Source: Vibrio ichthyoenteri ATCC 700023 (GTDB lineage Bacteria > Pseudomonadota > Gammaproteobacteria > Enterobacterales > Vibrionaceae). From it: a stretch of 36,900 bases of DNA. The notes under the pieces are model-generated. The model ran no database searches. It saw nothing but the letters and a program-made list of their open reading frames with translations, and was not told the DNA's origin. Below, piece after piece: positions 8,277 to 14,712 of the stretch (position 1 is its first letter; each line of letters begins with the position of its first letter). The translations under genes were made by a program, and so were the position numbers. The DNA lies in NCBI RefSeq assembly GCF_000222605.1, contig NZ_AFWF01000089.1, forward strand, positions 1 through 36,900, written 5' to 3'.

Positions 8277-8915
8277 TTACATTTGATAATTGTCGATCAC
8301 CTTTGTCATACGCATGGCATCTTTACGTTTGTGAATATCCAGCTTCTTATATACACGATAAATGTGAGACTTAATTGTACTTTCTGATAAGTACAGCTGC
8401 TTTGCGATCTGTTTATTTGACTGTCCCGCGGCCAGATGATCTAACACCTGTCTCTCTCTGTTGGTTAGAGTGTTGTACATGTCACAACGAATAAGACTTG
8501 GATCGCGTTTTATTTGCACCAACTTTTCCAAACATTTTCTTGGTAGCCAAAGCCCGCCGTTAAGAATGTAGCCCACACTTTGATGTAAATGCTGTATTGG
8601 TGACGTATTAACTAATATGCCTTTTAACGAATGCCAATAAAGAAACGGGTGGTCTAACTCAACTTTGGGAGTGTTATGCACCAAAACGTCAATGCCCAGC
8701 AGATCAAAATTAGGCAGTTGGTTTGATTGAACTAGCGGTTTTATTTGTGTGAAATCGAGTAATGCCAGATCGGTGATCTGTTCCGAACCCGCAGCGGTAA
8801 ATTGAGAGTGGGGGATCGTTGATACACTGACATCCAACTCTTCATACAGTTGTCTCTCCATGAGACCGGCGTGCAGATTTTTATCTGACAGTATCACCAC
8901 GTGCTTTTTGGTCAT
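8277..8915 (-). CDS. CsgD/VpsT-like LuxR-family regulator
   Basis: A 212-residue regulator with an N-terminal receiver-like domain that lacks the usual acidic phosphorylation pocket and a C-terminal LuxR helix-turn-helix (about 147-205: LTNRERQVLDHLAAGQSNKQ, then STIKSHIYRVYKKLDIHKR). This is the architecture of CsgD, the E. coli curli activator, and VpsT, the Vibrio matrix activator. VpsT binds cyclic di-GMP through a W[F/L/M][T/S]R motif; here residues 123-126 read WLPR, a near match with Pro at the third position. The ATG at 8915 has an AGGAG site. It is divergent from the Fap-like secreted-protein operon across 545 bp, which suggests that it controls that operon. Cyclic di-GMP binding and the target are inferences. 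Confidence 0.9.
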   Translation of the reverse strand: MTKKHVVILSDKNLHAGLMERQLYEELDVSVSTIPHSQFTAAGSEQITDLALLDFTQIKPLVQSNQLPNFDLLGIDVLVHNTPKVELDHPFLYWHSLKGILVNTSPIQHLHQSVGYILNGGLWLPRKCLEKLVQIKRDPSLIRCDMYNTLTNRERQVLDHLAAGQSNKQIAKQLYLSESTIKSHIYRVYKKLDIHKRKDAMRMTKVIDNYQM

Positions 8916-9460
8916 AATAGCTAGCTCCTAGACGCTATTAACAAGCAAATTTCTTACCTACGCCCTTGTTCTTTGCAAGGTGCACAAACAAGTATATTCA
9001 AAATCTGAGTATGAGAGGGATGATTCAAACTATTTAATCATCAAACTATCAATAATGGTTAGTAGGTAAGTTTAGGCCAAAATTATGTAATTGATGTTTT
9101 TCTCATTAATTTATTGGTAAGTGTTTGAAATTGAGTGAACACGGGCGATAGAAGCTGATTTTCATCGTTTGAAGTAGCAAAAAATACTGATGAAAGAAGA
9201 AAAAGTACGACACTCTAATTAGGCCAAATCGAGCCAATATCTTCATACTTGCCTCACTTTTATGGTTTTCACCATCTACAACTTGCTGTTAATTAAACGT
9301 ATTAATTAGGCGCATATCATCTGGTTTCTGTTTGTCCGACGCTAGAGCGGTTGCTTGTCTCAAATGTGAGAAGTTCAGCCCCGATCCCCTACCTATACTT
9401 CCGTTGCTTCCGAGCATAAACATCAAATTCAGACATGGATACACAACGGAGTGAAAGGTT
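8916..9460. promoter_or_regulatory. 545-bp regulatory region between CsgD-like gene and Fap-like operon
   Basis: No coding frame is supported in this AT-rich stretch. It contains two dyads that could be operators. The first is GATGATT-N10-AATCATC at 9019-9042. The second is TAATTAA-ACGTA-TTAATTA at 9290-9308, about 150 bases upstream of the first gene of the operon. The ribosome binding site for that gene is CGGAGTGAAAGGTT. The unusual length for a divergent promoter fits a heavily regulated biofilm-type locus, though that is inference. Confidence 0.5.
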
Positions 9461-10387
9461 ATGAATCTTAAAAAAACTGGTTTAGCAATCGCGATGGCAG
9501 CATTCTTAATGAGCGGCTCAGCACTAGCTGGTAGCGGTGGTGGCGGCGGTGGTGGTGACCAAACCAACGGTAATGGTGCGGGTAATGATGGTAACGTCAT
9601 AACAACTGGCGGCGGCCATGACGGCAACTCTTTTTCTCACTCTAATAACGGTGACGATGGCAATACGTTGACGAAAGGCGGTGGCGACGACCACAACAAG
9701 TCGTGGAAAAATAGTGCTAATACCGATACTAACAATGGTGATGATGACAACACGATCACTAACGGTGGCGGTGATGACGGTAATACAGTACTGAGCAATA
9801 ACACCCATTCTGTCAGCAGTAATGGTGATGATGGAAACAATATCGGTGCCGGGAATGACAATAATGGTAATGGCGCTGGTGATGATGGTAATACATTGTT
9901 TAGTAACAATACGCATACCGATACTGACACGAACAATGGTGATGATGACAACACCATCACAACGGGTGGCGGTAACGACAACAACAAAACGTGGACTGAC
10001 AGTGCCAACACTGACACGAATAATGGTGATGATGACAACACCATTACGACCGGTGGTGGTAATGACAACAACAAATCTTGGTCAAACAGTGCCAACAACA
10101 TCAATACAACGACCAAACATGAGTTGAACTTTGAAGTAGATATGGTTGTAGCAAAATCTGATCTAGATGGTGAAATCTCAGATGTATCGGTTGAATACGG
10201 TGAAGCGGGTTCAATGTATCGTGGCGGTTGTGGTAAATGTGCCGGTGCAGGTGTGCAAGTGCGTAATACCAACAACATGACAGGCTTTAACAACGCTGCC
10301 GGTATTACCACAGTCAGCCAAACAGCGGGTGCAAACTCTTTAGTTCAACAGTCTGTAGTCACCAACGCTACGGTTAACACTAAGTAA
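9461..10387 (+). CDS. Secreted Asp/Asn/Gly-repeat protein, FapC-like amyloid candidate
   Basis: A 308-residue secreted protein of very low complexity. The signal peptide ends in GSALA (about 23), followed by a Gly run and then about 190 residues of repeats rich in Asn, Asp, Gly and Thr. The key repeat element is NNGDDDNTIT-GGG-D-N-W-SAN. Two adjacent 29-residue units lie at 156-184 and 185-213, with an earlier copy of the core at 89. From about 218 the composition changes to an ordinary beta-rich tail with a CxxC (CGKC, 257-260) and a terminal Gln/Asn segment (NNAAGITTVSQTAGANSLVQ). That segment aligns with the end of the next gene's product. Secreted Gln/Asn repeats, CxxC and the C39-peptidase neighbour resemble FapC, the Pseudomonas amyloid fibre subunit. 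The Asp-rich repeats could bind calcium. Function is inferred. Confidence 0.75.
   Translation: MNLKKTGLAIAMAAFLMSGSALAGSGGGGGGGDQTNGNGAGNDGNVITTGGGHDGNSFSHSNNGDDGNTLTKGGGDDHNKSWKNSANTDTNNGDDDNTITNGGGDDGNTVLSNNTHSVSSNGDDGNNIGAGNDNNGNGAGDDGNTLFSNNTHTDTDTNNGDDDNTITTGGGNDNNKTWTDSANTDTNNGDDDNTITTGGGNDNNKSWSNSANNINTTTKHELNFEVDMVVAKSDLDGEISDVSVEYGEAGSMYRGGCGKCAGAGVQVRNTNNMTGFNNAAGITTVSQTAGANSLVQQSVVTNATVNTK
9926..10099 (+). repeat. Two tandem 87-bp units within the repeat protein gene
   Basis: Units at 9926-10012 and 10013-10099 each encode a 29-residue copy starting DTNNGDDDNTITTGGGNDNN. They differ mainly at silent positions plus a few residues in the W-containing part. An older, partial copy of the core lies at about 9725. 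Confidence 0.85.
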
Positions 10388-10399
10388 CTGGAGATTGTC

Positions 10400-10729
10400 A
10401 TGCGCTTAGCACTAATCGCGATAAGTGGATTGTTAGTTGTCAACGCTTATGCTGATGATCTTGTGCTGGCTGACGACCTTGAGCTATCCAGTGAAATGAT
10501 GGATAGCTCTAGAGGTGGTCAGTACACCATAGATTTAGATAGTGTGACAGCGTCTTCGGAAGTCGTAGGTTTGAGTCAAGGCAACATTGCTAACCACACA
10601 ATCAACGGTGGTAACGTGATTGGAGCAGGAGCACTTGCTTCTAGCTCTGGCGTTACTAGCGTGATTCAAAATACTGGTAATAATGTCCTGATTCAAAACT
10701 CGATGGTCGTTAACCTGACACTAGAATGA
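10400..10729 (+). CDS. Small secreted protein, FapB-like minor subunit candidate
   Basis: A 109-residue secreted protein. A Sec signal peptide (MRLALIAISGLLVVNAYA) is followed by LVLADDLELSSEMMDSSRGG. This carries a double-glycine-type leader motif at residues 29-40 (LSSEMMDSSRGG), the type of site cut by C39 peptidases, and a C39-family gene follows directly. The C-terminal 27 residues (SSGVTSVIQNTGNNVLIQNS and onward) align with the tail of the upstream repeat protein, so the two are paralogous there. The Gln/Asn spacing is like that of amyloid-forming repeats. It sits 12 bases after the preceding gene with a good site (CTGGAG), and the next gene starts 2 bases after its stop. A minor subunit or nucleator role is inferred by analogy with FapB. 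Confidence 0.72.
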   Translation: MRLALIAISGLLVVNAYADDLVLADDLELSSEMMDSSRGGQYTIDLDSVTASSEVVGLSQGNIANHTINGGNVIGAGALASSSGVTSVIQNTGNNVLIQNSMVVNLTLE

Positions 10730-10730
10730 T

Positions 10731-11408
10731 ATGGTTTTTTGGCGAATAGTAATATTGGGGATGCTGGCTCTATCAGCATCCTCTCACGCGTTGGATTATA
10801 TGCCGAGCCGAGGCGTTTTCTCGGTGCCGGTCAAAAGCTACAAAGAAATGTTGTTTGGCGATGTAGTGCGCCAGCAATATGACTTTAGCTGTGGATCGGC
10901 CGCTGTCGCATCTCTTCTGACATACCATTACGATAATCCTGTAGATGAAGACACGATATTTAAAGTCATGTTTGAAAGAGGGAATCAAGACAAGATTAAA
11001 AAAGACGGTTTTTCGTTACTCGACATGAAAGAATATTTAGATTCTTTGGGATACAAAGCAGATGGCTTTAAGGTGCCTCTGGCAAAAATGCGCCAACTAG
11101 GCGTGCCAGGTATCACCTTAGTGAACTTTGATGGCTATATGCACTTCGTAGTGATTAAAGGAATGAATGAACATTCAGTGATCGTCGGTGACCCATCTCG
11201 TGGAACAATGCAGATGACGTACGAGCAATTTGAACATTACTATTCTGGCATCGTTCTACTTATTCGCAATCATGTCAATGTGGCACAAAACACCTATATT
11301 TCTGATGACAACTATACATTGTACGCGCCTTCACCGTTAGATTCGGGAGTCTCCAGAGGCTCGTTAGGCGTATTTAGTATTACACTGCCCGAACGTGGGG
11401 AGTATTAA
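10731..11408 (+). CDS. Periplasmic C39-family cysteine peptidase, FapD-like
   Basis: A 225-residue exported peptidase of the C39 fold. After a signal peptide (IVILGMLALSASSHA), the catalytic region is FGDVVRQQYDFSCGSAAVAS, with Gln48 for the oxyanion hole and nucleophile Cys54. His138 lies in FDGYMHFVVIKG, and Asp154 in VGDPSRGTMQM completes the triad. Unlike bacteriocin exporters it has no ABC-transporter part; it is free in the periplasm, like FapD of the Pseudomonas amyloid operon. It is translationally close-packed with the small upstream gene (1-base gap) and 2 bases from the next. Two operon proteins carry double-glycine-like sites after their signal peptides and are candidate substrates. 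The family call is firm; the substrate is inferred. Confidence 0.9.
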   Translation: MVFWRIVILGMLALSASSHALDYMPSRGVFSVPVKSYKEMLFGDVVRQQYDFSCGSAAVASLLTYHYDNPVDEDTIFKVMFERGNQDKIKKDGFSLLDMKEYLDSLGYKADGFKVPLAKMRQLGVPGITLVNFDGYMHFVVIKGMNEHSVIVGDPSRGTMQMTYEQFEHYYSGIVLLIRNHVNVAQNTYISDDNYTLYAPSPLDSGVSRGSLGVFSITLPERGEY

Positions 11409-11410
11409 CA

Positions 11411-12127
11411 ATGTTTAGAAAATTATGGTTGATGGGTACGGTAGCAGCTTGTTTGATAGGACAAGCTCATGCAGGCTCATATCAACTCGATAGGCTCGAA
11501 CCGTTAGAGGAACAAGCACTATCAAATTACCGTGCGGGTTTTAAGTTCAAGGATGATTTTGTCATCAATATTGGCTTAAACATTCGTACATCGATAAATG
11601 GAGATACGTTGTTTACTAATCGTATCGCTAATTTGATGATCCAAAATGGTCGTTTCATCTCGTCTCGGCCAAACACACAAATACCAACGACCACGATAGT
11701 GCAAGTTGGGTTAGAGAATGCGGTGTCACTGCCTAACACTCAAACGGTTGTTCCAGAGCCAGAGGCAATATCAACCCCAACCCCTTCAATAACCCCTCCT
11801 GCGACGGAAGTGGCTGCGACAACGGAGAGTGGATCTCCTTCTCCGGCGATAACGACAACCTTGCCAGCGGAGCCTGAATCGGTTGCGAATCCGCCAGTGT
11901 CACAGCCAACTGTGGCTTCGGTATCGCAAGTGACGGTCAGTCAAGTCGTGGTACCTGCTAATGTCTTTGACCAAGCAGCGATCAATAACATCATTCAAAA
12001 TACCTTAGACGGTACCGTGGTGGGTTTTGATACGGTCATTGATATTGATGCGCAGGTCGGCAGCGTTATCCGACAAATTGAGCGTAGTAACAAGTTACAG
12101 CAAGCATTACAAATCAATCTCCAATAA
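11411..12127 (+). CDS. Secreted protein with double-glycine-like motif, FapE-like candidate
   Basis: A 238-residue exported protein with a Sec signal peptide (WLMGTVAACLIGQAHA). Residues 32-43 read LEEQALSNYRAG, a double-glycine-like motif (hydrophobic at -12 and -7, Ala-Gly at the end), followed by FKFKDDFVINIGLNIRTSIN. That type of beta segment is often seen downstream of such motifs in small proteins beside C39 peptidases. A long Pro/Thr/Ser/Val-rich low-complexity linker covers about 95-180, and the tail (QAAINNIIQNTLDGTVVGFD) again has Asn/Gln-spaced amyloid-like texture. It is the last gene of the operon, 2 bases after the peptidase gene, and is followed by a strong terminator. By position it corresponds to FapE, an extracellular component of unclear role. 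Direct homology is not proven. Confidence 0.65.
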   Translation: MFRKLWLMGTVAACLIGQAHAGSYQLDRLEPLEEQALSNYRAGFKFKDDFVINIGLNIRTSINGDTLFTNRIANLMIQNGRFISSRPNTQIPTTTIVQVGLENAVSLPNTQTVVPEPEAISTPTPSITPPATEVAATTESGSPSPAITTTLPAEPESVANPPVSQPTVASVSQVTVSQVVVPANVFDQAAINNIIQNTLDGTVVGFDTVIDIDAQVGSVIRQIERSNKLQQALQINLQ

Positions 12128-12155
12128 CCCCTAATGTGAGTGATTTTGTAAGTCA

Positions 12156-12192
12156 AATGCCAATGGCCGTAAGGCACATTGGCATTTTTTTT
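12156..12192 (+). terminator. Strong terminator of the Fap-like operon
   Basis: AATGCCAATG pairs perfectly with CATTGGCATT. The 11-base interior itself holds GCC-GTAA-GGC, giving a stem of about 13 pairs, followed by eight T. Confidence 0.92.
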
Positions 12193-12310
12193 CCTCAATC
12201 AAGTTAAGCTCAGTGAAAAACCAGTGTCTGATTGGGCGGGAGGCGCCTTGTGGTCAAATGAATCTGGGTAGTGATGTGATGGAAAGAGAAGGGGCAATTA
12301 AAAGGAACAA

Positions 12311-12340
12311 TGAAAAGGGTCAATATTGTGTATTGACCCC
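12311..12340 (-). terminator. Terminator of the outer-membrane barrel gene
   Basis: Read on the minus strand, GGGTCAATA, loop CACAA, TATTGACCC is followed by TTTTC. It lies 31 bases beyond the stop codon of the barrel gene. Confidence 0.8.
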
Positions 12341-12370
12341 TTCTCAAAGACGATAGCTGCAAAGTGATAC

Positions 12371-13366
12371 TTAAAAGGTAAATGGCACTCTTACATTGAG
12401 TTGGAAGTCGGGTGTGTCTTCGGTTAAACCAGCCTGAGCGCTGATATTAAGAGAAGTGGTCGGGCTTAGGGCGTAATTGATGCCAAAGTTGAGTGAGTCA
12501 AGTTGCAATAGCTTTGCTTCATCATCAGTACGACCATTGATTTTACTCTTTAAGATCGTTTGGTGGCTTAGACCGATAGAAAGCGATAGGGTTGGGTTGA
12601 TGGCAAAACCAAGCCCAGCCCCGAGGGAGATGGTATCACCTAAATCGACCTCTGCGGATTGGCCATCAAAATCGACATCGGATTTAAAGTTATAGATGTA
12701 AGACATGTTGGCGAACAGCACGGCTGGATCGGTAGGGTAGATCATCGAAATGCCCGGTTCAATACTCCAAAAACCAGAGCCAGTTGGCGCGTCAACAAGG
12801 GCATTGCTGCTTGGATCTACATCAATATCGTAAGGCGACTTACCGGTATCGGATTTAATTCTTAAGCTGCCGACCCAGTAAGGTGTGGTATCAAAATTAA
12901 ATTGATGACGGATAGCAAACTCAATGTCACCTAAACCGCCACCATCGAGATCTGAATTAATGGTTTCATCAGAGGCGCCATCCTGAATTGGACGAGTAGA
13001 AATTTGGTCATTGCGATAAACAAAGGGTACGCGCATTTCTATTTCAGTGGCATTGGTTAAGCCGTAGCGACCGGTGATGCCCGCTGTAATCGTGGTTCGA
13101 TCTGAATCGCTCACTTCAATGCGCCCTACAATCAAAGCCGGTAAGACGGTATAGCCGATGATGTTGACCTTATTTGAAGAGTTTTGTGAGTAATTAAGCG
13201 ATGCCTCAAGGCCAAACTCTCCTTTTGGTGTCAAAACCCCCGGTCTATCAATTACATCAGCGACTGTTTGCGCGCGTTTGGCGTCATTTGGTTGTTCATG
13301 GTTGTCGGCCAAAATTGCGGGTGAAAACAGCAGAAATGGCAGCGAAAGTATCAGAGGTTTGGTCAT
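12371..13366 (-). CDS. Outer-membrane beta-barrel transporter, FapF-like candidate
   Basis: A 331-residue exported protein with signal peptide (LILSLPFLLFSPAILA), a short acidic linker and alternating amphipathic strands to the end. It finishes in the C-terminal aromatic sequence NVRVPFTF, expected for insertion by the BAM machinery. The segment VLTPKGEFGLEASLNYSQ and the repeated 'tritype' strands resemble the group annotated as transporter / Phenol_MetA_deg barrels. In Pseudomonas the amyloid exporter FapF is an outer-membrane barrel encoded with fapA-E. Here the gene converges on the four-gene secreted operon and has its own terminator. It lacks the long N-terminal coiled coil described for FapF, so it may be a reduced version or an unrelated barrel. 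The barrel call is firm; the export role is inferred from context. Confidence 0.78.
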   Translation of the reverse strand: MTKPLILSLPFLLFSPAILADNHEQPNDAKRAQTVADVIDRPGVLTPKGEFGLEASLNYSQNSSNKVNIIGYTVLPALIVGRIEVSDSDRTTITAGITGRYGLTNATEIEMRVPFVYRNDQISTRPIQDGASDETINSDLDGGGLGDIEFAIRHQFNFDTTPYWVGSLRIKSDTGKSPYDIDVDPSSNALVDAPTGSGFWSIEPGISMIYPTDPAVLFANMSYIYNFKSDVDFDGQSAEVDLGDTISLGAGLGFAINPTLSLSIGLSHQTILKSKINGRTDDEAKLLQLDSLNFGINYALSPTTSLNISAQAGLTEDTPDFQLNVRVPFTF

Positions 13367-13653
13367 TATTTTATCCCTATTTTATTATTAGTCCCTCTTT
13401 TAGATAGGACAGCTACGTCACTCTTGCCACTGTTTATGGACAACTTTTGTTTATTAAAAATTGGAGAGTGTAGGGCTTTCTTAGAGCAAGTCTTTGTATT
13501 GTATTGATATATAAAGTGAATAATGGAAGGATTGCATATCGCTTATTTTCAGCGTCGGTCGTGTGCATACTTTTTTAATACTTAAAGCTCATGACTTTTC
13601 TCATAAATGAGATGTTGCCGTCGTTTCTTACTGAGCTTGTATCCAGATAAAAC
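13367..13653. other. Promoter region of the barrel gene
   Basis: About 290 bp without a coding frame. It must contain the minus-strand promoter of the barrel gene. The start codon at 13366 is preceded by TAGGGAT on the minus strand. I see no clear operator or repeat. Confidence 0.5.
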
Positions 13654-13680
13654 AAAAGCGCTCATTTGAGCGCTTTTTTT
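13654..13680. terminator. Terminator of the UlaR-like regulator gene, bidirectional in form
   Basis: AAAAGCGCTCA, TT, TGAGCGCTTTTTTT: a near-perfect GC-rich hairpin with A and T runs on both sides, 28 bases beyond the stop codon of the minus-strand regulator. Confidence 0.85.
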
Positions 13681-13707
13681 GTCAATAGGTCGAACAACAG
13701 ACAATGG

Positions 13708-14490
13708 TTAGACAAGGATGATTGTAACTCCAGCCTCTTCAAGGGCTTGCAGAGTCTCTTTGTCTGCTGCTTCGTCGGTGATTAAGGTGTCTAATTGTGA
13801 GGCGCAGGCCAGTAATTTGCCTCCGTGCTTACCGATTTTGGAGCTATCCATTAACGCAATTAAGCGGTCACCGTATTCAAGCAGCTTTTTCTCTGCCATA
13901 TACACCAATATATCCGACGTATAAACGCCAGCTTTAGTGATGCCAGTACCAGTAAAGAAGACGAAACGGCTGGAATGGTCATCGGCGGATTCGGTATCCG
14001 GTGAAATGGTAATATGACGCTCAGGCAGATATTGGCCACCCAAAATGATCAGACTAGGATGGTTAGCTTGGATAAGTTGGTAAGCGAGAGGCATAAAATT
14101 GGTGATCACTTGAATGTTATGCCCAGCTAAATGTTCACCCATCAAAAAGGTGGTATTACTACCGCTGACTATCACACTGTCATTTTCATCGCATAATGTT
14201 GCGGCAGCGCGAGCAATTCTTATCTTCGCTGAATAGTTGTCGATATCCCTTTCGACAGGAATGAAATGAGAAGTAGTATGAGCGTTACCATTTCCCACAT
14301 TATCTTCATGTCCAATGGCTTCAGCGCCATTGCGCATCTTGGTCAATCGGCCTTCTTCCGCCAACTTTGTGATATCTCGTCGAGCAGTAGATAAAGAGAT
14401 ATCAAGCATCTCTACATAGTCATTAGTACTGATGTAAGTATGGTTTTCAAGATACTCCAGTAGCCTTCTATGACGCTGTACTTCATTCAT
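13708..14490 (-). CDS. DeoR-family repressor, UlaR-like
   Basis: A 260-residue DeoR-type repressor. The N-terminal helix-turn-helix (about 5-58) contains ISTNDYVEMLDISLSTARRD and RLTKMRNGAEAI. The remainder is the sugar-phosphate-sensing DeoRC domain with AAATLCDENDSVIVSGSNTTF, MPLAYQLIQANHPSLIILGG, DSSKIG and TLITDEAAD. The closest match I know is UlaR, the L-ascorbate-6-phosphate-responsive repressor. The neighbouring genes are not the ula genes, however: the PTS is glucose-family rather than UlaA-type. It is divergent from the long PTS/pentose-phosphate operon across a region packed with TGAC/GTCA half-sites, so it is the obvious repressor of that operon and of itself. The start has AGGAC 6 bases upstream. 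The effector is unknown. Confidence 0.93.
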   Translation of the reverse strand: MNEVQRHRRLLEYLENHTYISTNDYVEMLDISLSTARRDITKLAEEGRLTKMRNGAEAIGHEDNVGNGNAHTTSHFIPVERDIDNYSAKIRIARAAATLCDENDSVIVSGSNTTFLMGEHLAGHNIQVITNFMPLAYQLIQANHPSLIILGGQYLPERHITISPDTESADDHSSRFVFFTGTGITKAGVYTSDILVYMAEKKLLEYGDRLIALMDSSKIGKHGGKLLACASQLDTLITDEAADKETLQALEEAGVTIILV

Positions 14491-14523
14491 AACTAAGTCC
14501 TATATTTTTATTGTGGTTCATTT

Positions 14524-14700
14524 TGACCGAATTTGACGTTTTGAGCAAATAAAAAATCATTATGACGTTTTGTGAATTTTAAATGACGTGTTTTTGTGAT
14601 CTTTAGCCTGGTTTTGGTCATAAAAAGTCAAAAGTGACTTTACGTGACGCTAATTGGTCATTTCGAGTCACAAAGAGTCACAAAGAGTCACAAAGAGTCA
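14524..14700. promoter_or_regulatory. Array of 13 TGAC/GTCA half-sites, probable UlaR-like operator
   Basis: TGAC occurs at 14524, 14534, 14563, 14584, 14635 and 14645. GTCA (its complement) occurs at 14617, 14627, 14657, 14667, 14677, 14687 and 14697. Most neighbours of like orientation are spaced by 10 bp, or 21 bp in one case, so they lie on the same face of the helix. DeoR-family repressors bind repeated half-sites as multimers, so this is most simply their shared operator for the divergent promoters. Binding is inferred. Confidence 0.65.
14665..14700 (+). repeat. 10-bp tandem repeat GAGTCACAAA
   Basis: Three full copies and a fourth partial copy (GAGTCA), each one helical turn long. They end 12 bases before the GTG start codon of the first operon gene, immediately before its ribosome binding site (TTGGAGG). 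Confidence 0.95.
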
Positions 14701-14712
14701 TTGGAGGCCAAG

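Noticed and set aside
9289-10311. Long minus-strand open frames over the repeat protein gene
   Set aside because: They are by-products of the low-complexity repeats. The plus-strand frame has a signal peptide, ribosome binding site and operon context.
14665-14700. GAGTCACAAA repeats as a CRISPR array
   Set aside because: The units are 10 bp and directly tandem, with no spacers and no cas genes.
14644-14712. Longer start for the first HAD gene, at the ATG at 14644
   Set aside because: The extension is made of the GAGTCACAAA repeats and lacks a ribosome binding site, while TTGGAGG precedes the GTG at 14713 and the protein then starts as its family does.
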